Shown here: in pieces, positions 35,637 through 47,427 of the stretch | Numbering within the stretch: position 1 is the first letter of the stretch | Layout: every line of letters begins with the position of its first letter | NCBI GenBank assembly: GCA_903813345.2 | Contig: CAIIXF020000005.1 | Location: 12,651,375-12,715,374 of the forward strand | DNA: 64,000 nt | DNA from: Owenia fusiformis | Taxonomy: Eukaryota; Annelida; Polychaeta; Sabellida; Oweniidae | Direction: 5' to 3' | The notes under the pieces: generated by a model | The model's database searches: none | Told to the model about the DNA's origin: nothing | The model's input: the letters and a program-made list of their open reading frames with translations, nothing else | Translations under genes and position numbers: made by a program

Positions 35637-37194
35637 TACTTATATTTTTGAAGGACAAACAACAATATGATATTGTTAAACCTTGATATTGAAAATAGCT
35701 GTGCACTTTTAAATGATAAAAGAACGTGATACAACTGAAATCATTTAGAAAATGTGAATACAATATTTGTACAGCAATATTCCAATCAAATAAATGTTCA
35801 ATTCCGTAAAAATATGCTACATGGTCTGCCTTCAAACTGACATTATCAGTTAATAAAACTGAACGGACTAGTGACACTGATTATATGAGAGCAAATTGAA
35901 AAATAATTATCACACCTAACCATCAATGCACACAAAACCACAAAATAATCCTTCATGACTGAATCTCTCCCCCTTAAATTGAAACTGAATATTTGTTTTT
36001 GATAGCATATGATTTCAAGTCGGATCATTAACGCTATCAATCTAACAAAACTAGCTAATAACAATTTATCCCCTCCTACTCCAAAATGAAAGTATCTTAG
36101 GTTGCAAAATACAAATATTATTAATAATACATTGTTTTGATACTTCTTTAACAATCAATAAACAGAAAAAAGATTCTATTAATATATTCTATTTGCATAA
36201 TCCACACATATGGACAGAAAGGACACTTGTATTTTCAGAACGTATGTTGCAATACCGAGAAAAGAACAATAGATAAACAACAGATTTTCTTGTTTAAACA
36301 ATAGAAAGTGAAAGTTGTTTACAATTAAATAGAACACCTACATTGGAATTATCATAAAGTAGTTCCAGACATAACAATGAAACATTTATCAAATAACAAT
36401 ACATGTGAAATCATAAATAAACAGTTGAGCAAACATTTTCTGTATATATTGTTGTGCGATATCCAATCAAAATGTGCAAATATGATCTTTTTTCCTTATG
36501 TATATTACCAGGAATACAATTCTAAATTAGATTTAATATTCACTTTTATATGTGTATGTACGATATAATAGATAAAACCTCAATTGCTATATACACAAAA
36601 TTTCAGCTGAATTGAAGAATATTAAAGAAAGTTAGAGCATATAGTGCATTACTTCTGGGACAACCCTCGTATATTTTTTATGGAATGAATATTTCGGGAT
36701 ACCTATTCAAGATATACATACCAAGAAATCAGAAAAACTATAAAAATATTGACTTTGGTTATTATTTTTTGTCTAAACTAATTAAGATGCAGAAGTGTTT
36801 TGATTACAGCTGTTTCTTTTAATTTGATGAATATCTTGAAAATATTTAATTAATTAGTTTAAATATGTGAAAAACATGTTTTTTCCATGAACTTTCTTCA
36901 TGTTTATTATCATCTGTAAGTGGTTCTTGAAAATATATTTGAATTATCAGTTGTTGATGGCATTTCATGAGAAAACCACCCACCCATGTTTATAAACTCC
37001 ATAAAAGGTATGAATACCTGTGCTCGTAATTAATAAGATAATTAACAGAACTGCATGACTTTCCCTAGAAAAGCCAATGATATTACTGAGAGAAACCCTA
37101 ACCCGCAAACCCATAAATACATCAATAAATTATCAGTGTATTTTCACCTGCAGACCATGCATGAACTTCAAGCTCCCTTCCAAACCGAACATTT

Positions 37195-37362
37195 TCACTC
37201 TTTGCTCATTCCTTTTTTACTCGATTTCTCTCTAAAATTTGAATGAAGTGCTTCATTTTTTTGCATTCCTATACAATTTTGAGTGTTCACCTTATATTCA
37301 AACAATAAATTCCTTGCTATTTCCACTCATTTTCACTCTATTTTGGATTTCAAACCATGACC
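37195..37362 (-). repeat. Interspersed repeat family B copy
   Basis: On the minus strand it reads GAAATCCAAAATAGAGTGAA, then ATTTCCTTGTT-like spacer and CAAAATTGTATAGGAATGCA. The copy at 40435-40612 shares the layout in the same orientation. Confidence 0.6.
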
Positions 37363-38619
37363 ACTGTGAGATTTTTTCCACAGGTAACCTGACCATACTA
37401 ATCCTGTTGTGGCCATTGTTTACGACATGCACCAACCATGCACAACAATCATGCACTACCAGTATATCAATTATACAATTCACAACAGGATGCTATAAGA
37501 CATTGAGTTGTTTTCAAATAAAAGAAAATTTTACAGGTAATTTTCCCTACTGTCAATGGCTACACATTGCGCTTGATTTCATTCCATCTCTCCTTTCCTT
37601 ATGTTCAGATAATCAAGAAGTTGTTTGTTTGTTTCTATGGTGATAGCTTGTATCTCAAAAATGAAAAATTATAACAATTTTAAGTATTGCATAAGCTTTA
37701 GGTAAAACAATTGAATACTAAACAATTTTTCAGCAAGAAGAGTGTTTGGGGAATTACATCATATCAAGTCTTGCTCCTTTGATTGATTGATTCTGTTTTT
37801 GGCATTTTCTGACTTAACAGGATGTTTTTGGGTTGGTTGTTGTGATATGATTTTTGAAATATATGAATGTAAAATTGTGCAAGTAGAACACCCTTGTTCT
37901 AGGCATATTATATCATACAGGTGTATTGTTCAGGAGATTGCTTCTATAGGTCCATATCACAATACAGTATGTATTAAAAGTCTCTGGAACCCCATCCCCC
38001 TATATGTGGGAAGATTTCATGTGGGGAAGGGGAAGAGTTCACAAGAGCTTGTCATGTTCCGAGCCACGGAATTAGAGATAATTATCTTTCTATTCATATT
38101 TCCGGTTTAATTCTTTTAAGATCAAATAAACAATTATTTCTAATTAAAATTGTCGTGACGATTTCACTTCAATAATTTCAAGATGCGGATATAATTATAC
38201 TGAAATAGAATTGAAATCTTCAAGAGATTAAATATTTCTTATTGACAAGATGAACATATGTTATCATTGACAATAATTAATAAAAGCGTTTAATTTCTTT
38301 TTGTGTCAACAAAAGTTATAACAATGAAAAACAAATAGGGATAAACACTTGTTGAATGTTTAGTCCCCTGGGGTTGCTTTTCTCCATAATGCACTGTGTA
38401 TGCGGCTGTAATTAATTAACGTTCAGGGTAGCAAAGTTCACGTGAGAGACACATGGGTGTGAATCGTACACAGAGAGTATCTAAGGACACGCCTGGATAC
38501 TACCACAGAAGGTAGGGGTGACCTTAACTTGACTTTACCCTAACTATTCATCCTCCATTGCATTGAACGCTGCTGTTAATTATAATGGTAAAAACAGAGC
38601 GCATATAGAAACCAATGGT

Positions 38620-38760
38620 CATATTTTAAAAATGTAAAATTAGCATGAAAAAGTTAAAACAGAAAGAAATTAATTAAACAGGCATGACGTGAATACTCTA
38701 AATTGTATAGAAATTATAAAAAGTCACACATTTTAATCATTTTTTAGGGAGAAATAAGAA
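38620..38760 (+). repeat. Interspersed repeat family B copy
   Basis: AAACAGGCATGACGTGAATA, then CTCTAAATTGTATAGAAATT and AAAGTCACACATTTTAATCA. It is very similar to the 42490 copy. Confidence 0.7.
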
Positions 38761-39351
38761 GAATAAGTATGAACATGCAGACGGACAATGTAAAAGCATG
38801 AGCAAAAAAGATGTAAATCTGCAAGGAGATTGAGTTGAAAACTGACAGCGCTTCACCTTAGAAGACTTGCAATGCGCTGAATGATTGAAGATGCTTATCT
38901 ATCATAACTCCATAAGTCACTGGCCTTTAGACAGACATTTTCATAATAATTATTAACAATTTTACACATAGATAAACTATTGATTTCATTATGAAAATAA
39001 AGCAAAAATAATAAACATGTTTTCATGTTGAGCACAGTTCTAATTATGTGACTTAAAAATTTTGTTGGCTGATTGCACAACTCCAAACACAACTTTTTTG
39101 ATTTAAATCAAAGTTATGTCTCACAAATTTTCAGTTTTTGTAGCATAATTTTTATTTTTTTCATGTTTTGACATTTCATTTAGGTTACAGATAACAGACA
39201 TTAAAAGTTACTAAAAACTATCAAACTGTAACTATGCTAACTGCAAAATACCAATTGTCATACAGTGTATAATAGTGTGACGAAATTGTGATTTTCATTT
39301 TTGTTTAATTTTCTCTACGGGAGTCTGGCACGCGACAATAGTATACTAAAC

Positions 39352-39524
39352 AGGCCCGTAGCCAGGATTTGCCAAGGGGGGGTTCAGTTTTCAAAAATTT
39401 CCAGGGGGGGTTCACATTTGACAATTTTGCCCCAAATATGGCTAAAATCACTTGAGAAGTTGTCTAAATGGTGAAAAACTGCATGATTTTGAAAGAATTT
39501 TTGGCCGAACCCTGCGAACCCCCC
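39352..39524. mobile_element. CAGGCCC element, right end lost
   Basis: The left terminus CAGGCCCGTAGCCAGGA and interior (GGGGGGTTCA, ATGGTGAAAAACTGCATGAT) match the 35251 element. The right end stops at GAACCCCCCGG without the terminal inverted repeat. Confidence 0.75.
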
Positions 39525-40434
39525 GGATTTGACAGATTTTATTGTTAGCACCTCAGTGTACTCGCATTTGATTGGTCAATTAGCGGTCAACATTTTTGCC
39601 TGTACCCCACCTGTGCATCATGGGATATCATATTATTGACCGCGTATGTTACTGTACCTACACTTGTGAATTATGGGGAATATGACGTCATAATGTTTAC
39701 AGAAAAACATGGTAGACAGACATTTTGTAAACGTTGATGAAAGTGATATTTTGTCTACTAAACGACAAGTATAGCAAAAATACAAATAGAAACGTAAAAT
39801 TAACATTAATTTACTAGTGAGTATGCAGTGATGTGCCGAAAACAGAGAGTTTAACTACCACTGTCTTCAGATTTTCTTAAAAAATTATTGCTGGCGTGGT
39901 TCGAAGAAAAGATTGTGAAATGAAGCCATGATTGATTATTATTGTCTATATGTGTATTATTAGTTTCTTCTGACTAACAAAACAATTGTAGACCTCTCCA
40001 TTTGGTCAACCGTCAAAATCATATACCTCAACTGCAAACCTTGAAACTACTGTTGACCTCAAGGTCAACAATTGTATACTGTATCTAAATTTCAAACCTT
40101 TAAACATTTACTGTAATATTCTAATACCACACATTTTCCCTTATTTGGAAATTTAGGGACACAAAGCACTAATTTTGTAACTTGTGTTTGCACAACGTGT
40201 AATCTGAACTAATTTGACCAAATCTGATAAATGCCTTTGAATGTGACCTCCATTGGTGCAATGTGAAAGCCCTAAAGAACATAAAAACAAAAAATATTTG
40301 CGATAAGTCTGGTAGATATCAAATAGCTTATTCCAAAACCACTAAATTCTTGGAATGTGCTAAAATATCAGGTAGAAAAGGTTACTGACATCTGAAGAAT
40401 TTATTTACATGTCTGCTTGTTTATCATTCCCATG
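39525..40434. other. Intergenic, no gene seen
   Basis: TTTGATTGGTCAATTAGCGG near 39567 has a CCAAT box on the minus strand and resembles ACCAATCAGCGGTCAA near 1311. Otherwise nothing was recognised. Confidence 0.45.
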
Positions 40435-40612
40435 GCAACGATTCCCCTCTGTCTCTGCCTAATTTACTTATTTTTTCTTTAAAATTTGATTAAAGTCTCT
40501 CACTTTCTGGCATTTCCATACAATTTAGAGTGCCAACTAAAAGCTTGTCTACTTAATCACTTGCTTATTCCACTGCTTCTTACTTAATTTCGAATTTCAA
40601 ATCATGAATCTG
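40435..40612 (-). repeat. Interspersed repeat family B copy
   Basis: On the plus strand it reads TTTCCATACAATTTAGAGTG with CTTGCTTATTCCACTGCTTC. It matches the 37195 copy and is inverted relative to 38620 and 42490. Confidence 0.6.
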
Positions 40613-42489
40613 ATTTTATTTTCATTGTGGGTTAACTCACCTCTGAGCAGGGGAATGACCTACTGATTAGACCTGAGGTACGTATTTTCAATCAATCTAA
40701 AACATAATCTATCGGTCTTGCGCTAAATGAATCCTCTAAAGTCTGATAGATCTTGGAATAAGTAAATTAGCACTAATTGTTAACTGTAAGAACTTCACCA
40801 TACAGTCATCAAGCAATTTTGTAATGTAATGAACAACAAATTAATGAATAATGAAAAACAGAAAATAAACTGATTCACCTGTCCTGTACCCTGAACACAT
40901 CATACTGTATATAATTAATAACAAAATTTCACCACCTGCCATTTGTTACAGATGCTGACTGCTGAACATCAACCAACAACTATCGAACACTGTCGGAGAC
41001 TATAATACTTCTAGTGGTGACATAATAGTAATAGAATGGTAACTGTTACAAAATAACAAGAGATTGTCTCGGCAGTTATATAATGAAATGTCACGCTGTT
41101 TCTGCTCATAATATCAATACGTATATTTATAGATAATTTCAGGAGTACACATCTCTTAAGGAAACATAATTACTATTATTACTCTGTGTGCAGTCAGTCT
41201 ACACTTGCCTTGTGAAGATGAAGCTCTCTTTTAAGAAGCGAACGATTGCAAAAGGTAGATTATAATGAGAACGGATGAGAATGATAGAGAATATGTTTAT
41301 CCATCCTAAATTTTCATCCATCATACATTTTTCCAATTTTGGGTTAAAAAATAATGAACCTTTTTTAATCATGTGTATAACTTTTAAGATCTTAAAATAA
41401 TATTTGAATGATCAAAACATATTATATCAAACATTAGATATATTGGAGAGATTTCAGATTTTTTTACACGAGCCAGTGCCGTGTTATGACTTCTAAACCA
41501 AATGACCTATTGTATTATATGCCACATCCTTTGATTATCTTATGTTGTAACTGCCCTCATTATGTTATTATGCTATATCCTTTCCTTATATATATACAGA
41601 CACACGTGCTTGTTAAATGTTTATGATATAACTGTCCTAGATTTCCTGTGGTGGTAAGTATAACATGGTCCAGCTAAAATTTAAAGGCCGATTAACTTCT
41701 TGATGTGAAAAATGTGATGTTAAAAACCCCTCAAAAAACTTCTTGATGTGATACTTATAATATGACGTATACAAATCAACTAAAGCCTCAGTCACATTTG
41801 CTCTACGGTGACATTACGGCAGACGTAGATTCATAAAATCAATATAGAAAATCTACAACGTACACTATCTCTATATTTCATATTGCATATTTCTCTCAAT
41901 GCGATGGAGGCATTAACAACACTATACTAATCAACAGTAGGCTATGATAATTATACAATATTGTCTATACAAGATAACATGTAGTTTATATATATTTTCT
42001 TAATATGAAAAATGGATAACTGTGATGTTTAAGTAAAACGTGAGCCTTTAAAGCACACTCCATACTCCTGCTATTATCTCGAATTATTTAATCTGAAATG
42101 CTTCCATCATTACGATTATAAGTAATGATGAGTTTCTATTCTGAGAAAGAAAATTTTCCAATATTAACGATTTTTTGGAACTTTAACCCAGATGTTCTTT
42201 AAATAGATTTACAGATCAATAGACGTAATGTCTTGTTGCAGAACATTCTAGAAGACAATGTACCATTTTTTTCACGTCCCTGTGAAGACCTGCGAAAATG
42301 CATCATCTGACATCTTCCAAATACCCTACGTTGAAAAAGGGCTTTTAGCTAACTTTATTGGCTTCATTTATTTAACTTTATTTATTATGAAAAATATCAT
42401 TATGTAACACTTTTAATTTTCCATTCCCTATAAAACATTGGGAATTGGAGTAGGGCCAAGCCTTTTAGAAATGTCACGATGGCTATATA
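40613..42489. other. Intergenic, with a family A copy, no gene seen
   Basis: A family A copy lies at 40921-41024. AAAACTTCTTGATGTGA-type sequence is duplicated at about 41694 and 41736. No exon was recognised. Confidence 0.5.
40921..41024 (+). repeat. Interspersed repeat family A, copy 6 (short)
   Basis: TTCACCACCTGCCATTTGTT then ACAGATGCTGACTGCTGAAC, with a reduced core, GGAGACTATAATACTT and CTAGTGGTGACAT. The first arm of the 3' hairpin is deleted. Confidence 0.75.
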
Positions 42490-42640
42490 TGTTTTGAAAA
42501 ATTCAAAAATAGAGAGCAAAAGAGATGAAAAGCAAGAATTAAACAAAACGGGCATGTAGTTAACACTCTAAATTGTATAGAAATGCAAAAAAATCAGACA
42601 CTTCATTCAATTTTTGAAGAGAAAAGACAATGAATATTTT
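42490..42640 (+). repeat. Interspersed repeat family B copy (well preserved)
   Basis: GCATGTAGTTAACACTCTAA, then ATTGTATAGAAATGCAAAAA and CAGACACTTCATTCAATTTT. Upstream GAATTAAACAAAACGGG parallels ATTAATTAAACAGG in the 38620 copy. Confidence 0.7.
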
Positions 42641-43631
42641 GCCTAGGGAGAAAATACTGGCATGGCTGTATAACTGAACAATAAGCTTGAGAACCAGGGT
42701 CTTGGTCAATGAAAAACTTAACTTGAGACAACATCCAAAAGCAATGATGTATACATAGTTTACAATTACAACTGATCAATACATTTAACACATCATAGTA
42801 ACACCAACAACAATGGTAGACTCAATAAACGACAAATGGGCACAAATTGATTATGCTGTAACAATGACGTTAAATGATTTCCAATAGACCTTGAACATAT
42901 TTCAATGTTTGAACACCCTGTTAATACTAAAACTGGGGGCAATGAACACCGAACAACCTTGAACATATTTGAATATTTGAACAGTCCAAATGATAAGAAA
43001 GGGCCTTGAACCCATTCCTGGGAACCCATTGTTACACCATCATTCTCTTAACATACTAAACGACAAATGTAACAATAAAACACTATTTATTTATGTAGGA
43101 TTTCTTTTGATACAACATCAAAAAAGCTATATAAGGTAAAATATTGCCTATTGTGAGATATAACACACATATAAAAAAGATTTAAAGTGTTGCACCGAGC
43201 CCCTTTAAGCACTCTTTCCAATCCTCCCTTAAAAGTGAGCTTCATCTACAAAAACGCATTGGATCTCAAACTGCGACCACATTGTTAAAGAGACAATGGA
43301 GGTATAATGGTACTAAAACAAATATTGTCACAACAGTCTGTTTAGCACTAATACATGCTATTTACACTCCTGAAAGTGGCTATACCTTAGATTGTTAGTT
43401 TGTTAGTCCTCTACTGATATAATCCTGATGACAAATATCAATTATTTGCAGATACAATGTATTTCATTGACCCTTTGACTTTGACCATTAAGCTAGTACT
43501 AGAAGGGCAGTAAGTTCAAACCTAAGAGAATAAAGCAACATGAGTCATGTTTTAGCTTGCAAAATAGAGTGAAATTAACAAGAAATAAACTAAACAAATA
43601 TATGATTAGTTTTACAGTTGAAAATGCGAAG
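42641..43631. other. Intergenic, no gene seen
   Basis: A 28-bp direct repeat (ACCTTGAACATATTT followed by CAATG or GAATA) occurs at 42888 and 42956. A partial family B copy lies at about 43555-43620. Confidence 0.5.
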
Positions 43632-43926
43632 TAGAAAACCTCTGTAAGTGGCAAGGTATGCCCTAAGGGCCAGTCATCTGGTCATTACCGGTTTACTTTT
43701 AATAATGACCAGTTGATTTTTTCACAAGGTATAAGAAAATAACATTGCAACTGGTGTCCGTGGTGCCATTTTGATCAGTAGCTCTCAGATCCTTAGGGCA
43801 TACACCGGTAAGTGGAACACCTCACGAGTGGAACGGGTTTTCAAAAGTCTTGCACCCATGTTAATGAATTAAGTGGAATACCTCGCAAGTAGAACACTTG
43901 TGTTCCACTAATACAGGCTCTACTTT
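43632..43926. mobile_element. Family D copy, interrupted by a hAT-type MITE
   Basis: AGAAAACCTCTGTAAGTGG resumes after the insert as GTAAGTGGAACACCTCACGA. It ends ACAGGCTCTACTTTA. GTGGAACACCTC and GTAGAACACTTG recur inside. Confidence 0.7.
43652..43807. mobile_element. hAT-type MITE, 156 bp, nested in family D
   Basis: The left terminus CAAGGTATGCCCTAAGG is inverse to the right terminus CCTTAGGGCATACACCG. GTAAGTGG flanks both ends (43644-43651 and 43808-43815), a perfect 8-bp target duplication. An internal hairpin pairs CTGGTCATTA with TAATGACCAG. No coding sequence. Confidence 0.85.
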
Positions 43927-46311
43927 AATAAAATTACAGAGAAATGATTGAAAATATGACATATAGAGATATAAATATAACACATGTGGCCAAAATATTT
44001 CCTACAGAAAAATTATAATCGGTTACATTGGCCAAATGGTTACAAAGACTTTCACATCTACATCACACAAAGTTTTATATGCATTGTCCCATACACACTA
44101 TTTATAAGCATATATTTTAGAAATAAAGAAATGAAAAGAGAGTTTGAAAGTAGAATTTCTTTGTTAAGGTATGTTTATTACAGAAAAGAGTTTTCATTGT
44201 TCAAAATGGGATTTTATATCAGAATTACTGAAATGATATTATTAAAACCTCAAAATGCCTCAAACATATAAAAGGGCGGGAAATGTCAATTGTAGTATTT
44301 CAACTCTGATTTAGGTGTAACTCTAATATTATTCAACTGTGCATACCATATTACATTCAAAATTTAAATTGTCACTTTCATATAACATTTTACATTCAAG
44401 TAAGACACTCATAAAGGGCAGATTAACTTTAGATTATGTAACAAAAAATTTGTCATCAACTTTCCCTTTCATCAATATGAGTTAATCTATAATCTTTTAA
44501 CAAATAACATATTTGTACTATTCGGTACTATATTTTTAGAAATAATCCCATTTTAGTGGTCTAGTCTTAAGTGATTTTTACGTTAGATTAAGTTATTACA
44601 AAAATAGTTATAGGCCTGAGAGATGGATTGAAGATACAAGTGCACATTTTCTCCTAAAGATGGCAGACTGGTGCAGAGAGTTTTACAGACCACAGCTATT
44701 TGAAGTATTTGATTTGTATTCCATTGCTGAGATCAAGCCAAATAACTAAATAACGAATCAGAATTGAATTTTTATCCTTCCTTGTTTGGATTTGAGCCAC
44801 TTAATTCAACATTCCTCTTCCTTGTTGTTTATTTTTAACATGCACAAAGCACATGTATTTGCTATCAACACTATTTTTATCATTGAAGTACTTTTTCGCA
44901 GAACCGACGTTGAATTTCCTGATTCGAAAACTTGTTTTTGTATCAATTACTAATACTTGGTATTGTATTGTAGCGAAAAATAGTTTCATTTTCATTTAGT
45001 GTCAAATACATGTATGTTTTAATATAAATTGGTATATATATTGCTGGGTCTCTGGTCTCGTATGTATATAATGTAGACTATTATCACATATACAGAAACC
45101 ATAAAAACAACTACTACACTTCTACTATAAATTCATAAAAACATGTTCATCTTAAAAATCTAAAAAAGTGAAAATTATCAATAATAACATCTCAGTTCTA
45201 ATTTACCATCCACTCTGATGAGGTTCAGTGCTATGGATTGAATATGTAGGGACTTTTTATAATTTTATTTTGTTTGGACTTTTTACTCTATTTGATCAGG
45301 ATGGCCAATATTATTCCACTCGCATGCTATTTCATTCCTTATCCAGGGATCAACATATATATTTTAATATTTTCTCTGTTTATTTTCTTTTCATTAATAA
45401 AAAAGACTGAATATATTGCTTGCCATTTTCCCCTCTACCTTAAAGCAATTAACTTAACCGCTCAAAAAATAAATAAAAAGTTCTCCGAAACAACATCCCA
45501 TATGGGAAGTGACCGTCCCATAATAGATGTCAAATTCTAATGCAAATAAATAAAAATAGATAATGTACTTAAAAGATATATTTATACATAAGGGTACCAT
45601 CAAGTACACTATCACGATAGTAGACAAAATGGAATGACAAACTTTAGTGGAATTCAAAATAGTCCCGACCAAAAAAAACACTTATCCACTTATCAGTGAA
45701 CTTATCAAACTTATACATACAATTTTGTGATTGGCAAACTTCTAACATATCCTTATGAAATTAAACTGTTAAGGCTAATTCATAAATTGAATGGTCATAT
45801 ATCGTGGGAAATATTTGTGATCAAAATAATTACAAATACTTCTCTGTCTGTGCCATAGCTAATTTTAAATGTCCTGAATTTCTATTTTCTAATTGTAATT
45901 AACACAAGTAAACAGCCATTGGCAAAAATGTAATTATCTTTTTATCTTTCTCACATGACAAAGTCTTTTTAAATTTTATTCTAATTCGTTCATGGGTAAA
46001 ACTGTTGGGATGGGCTCACATTTAGCTTCCTACTTGACGATAAAAGTGCAAATTCATGTTTCTTACTATTTTTTTTTAAAAAATACACATGTATGTACTT
46101 TTGGAGTTTTATTTGTTTTTCTTTCGCAGTTGGTGCACTATTCTAATAAAACATAAATATTTATTTATGTTCAACCCAACTTGATTTTAAAACCACTTCA
46201 ACAATAGCTCATAAATTCGGCATGGGTGTTGCCAAAATGGTCAGCAAACTCCCAGTAGCATATGGGTAGGGCTGGCAGATATTGTTTTTATATGGGTAGG
46301 GGCTAACTATT
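43927..46311. other. Intergenic, no gene seen
   Basis: AT-rich. The 95-codon frame at 43984-44271 and the frames near 45228-45540 show no family signature. No repeat family was recognised. Confidence 0.5.
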
Positions 46312-46611
46312 GACAGACAGAGAACTTCTTTTGGCAGACAGAAAACCACTTCCAATGAGTAAAAACTCCCACTGAGTGACAAAAAAACTTTATAAACAAA
46401 CAGAAAAACATACTGATGGACAGAAAACCCCTATTTATATACAGAAAACCTCCAAGGACAAACAGAAATCTCCTATTGAAAGACAGGAAACCCATAATGA
46501 TTGACAGAAAACTCCTTCTTATACATAGAAAACCTCTAACGACAGACAGAAAACCCCTATTGATGGATAGAAAACCTCTATTGACAGAAAGTCCTTACTC
46601 ATAGAAAACCA
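46312..46611. repeat. Minisatellite, 21-bp period
   Basis: ACAGAAAACCCCTATTGATGG-type units recur every 21 bp, regular from about 46420 to 46600 and degenerate before. Because 21 is a multiple of three, a frame at 46416-46604 stays open and would encode DRKPLL-like heptads. This is a by-product and not evidence of a gene. Confidence 0.85.
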
Positions 46612-47318
46612 GAACGAGAAGGGTGAGAATGTGCTACATGAAACTAATACATAACAATAGTTAATGCGGTTTGTTTAAGTTTTTCTACTAGACCCAGTTA
46701 ATACAAATCAAATAAATAAACAGAACTACAATGTACTATTAAGAAAGAATTTATCTCATTAAGTGGTAACTTCATCTGTAAATAACATGAAATAGAATCT
46801 GGCCATAACAAGTTCTATGAAGTGCAATACATGTACTGTAAAACATGTTAATTCACTGCAAGCTATTTTTAATCCCCTTGGTTTTACGGTCTTGGATTGT
46901 GATAATGGAAGTGGAGCATGTCGCAAAGAAAACTAGAGTCCACTCCATTATGAAAATTTGAGACAAAAAATATATTTTGATAACTTTATTTCTGTGAAAA
47001 TTAATGGAAAAAATTGCAAAAAATTCACTCTTAAACAGTCTATTGGTGCTTCATTAACACAAAGATTTAGGTTTGGTGTACTCTTAGATGTTTTCTTTCT
47101 GTGTTTGGACAGAAAATGGCAAATGTGAAATAGATGTATCCAGCAATTTTACGCTTTAGGATATACAATATATACAAAATTAGCATAATACTTTAACATC
47201 ACCACAGATCTGTTATGACATCTTAACCATCATCATTTGAAGAAAACTTTAAAAACACAAAATATGCCAAATAGCATTAAATCATTTTATCTTATAAATT
47301 GAAGAGAATATGCGCTAT
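46612..47318. other. Intergenic, nothing recognised
   Basis: AT-rich single-copy-looking sequence without exon or repeat signatures. Confidence 0.5.
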
Positions 47319-47427
47319 CATAAAATCCAGACTTTCTGATGTGACATAAAATCCAGACTTTCTGATGTGACATAAAATCCAGACTTTCTGATGTGACATA
47401 AAATCCAGACTTTCTGATGTTACATAA
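47319..47427. repeat. Tandem repeat, four units of 26 bp
   Basis: CATAAAATCCAGACTTTCTG followed by ATGTGA repeats four times with almost no change (the last reads ATGTTA). The near identity implies recent amplification. Confidence 0.95.

Larger units (their letters stand above)
35637..39351. other. Intergenic, no gene seen
   Basis: It includes family B copies at 37195-37362 and 38620-38760. The 134-codon open frame at 37239-37643 overlaps the first of these and is not taken as a gene. A short stretch at 38425-38520 (TTCACGTGAGAGAC to ACAGAAGGTAGG) has more balanced base composition and ends in a donor-like GTAGGG, but no reading frame could be supported. Confidence 0.5.

Noticed and set aside
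37239-37643. 134-codon open frame, the longest outside PIM
   Set aside because: It overlaps a dispersed family B repeat, has no recognisable domain, and one such frame is expected by chance in 64 kb of AT-rich DNA.
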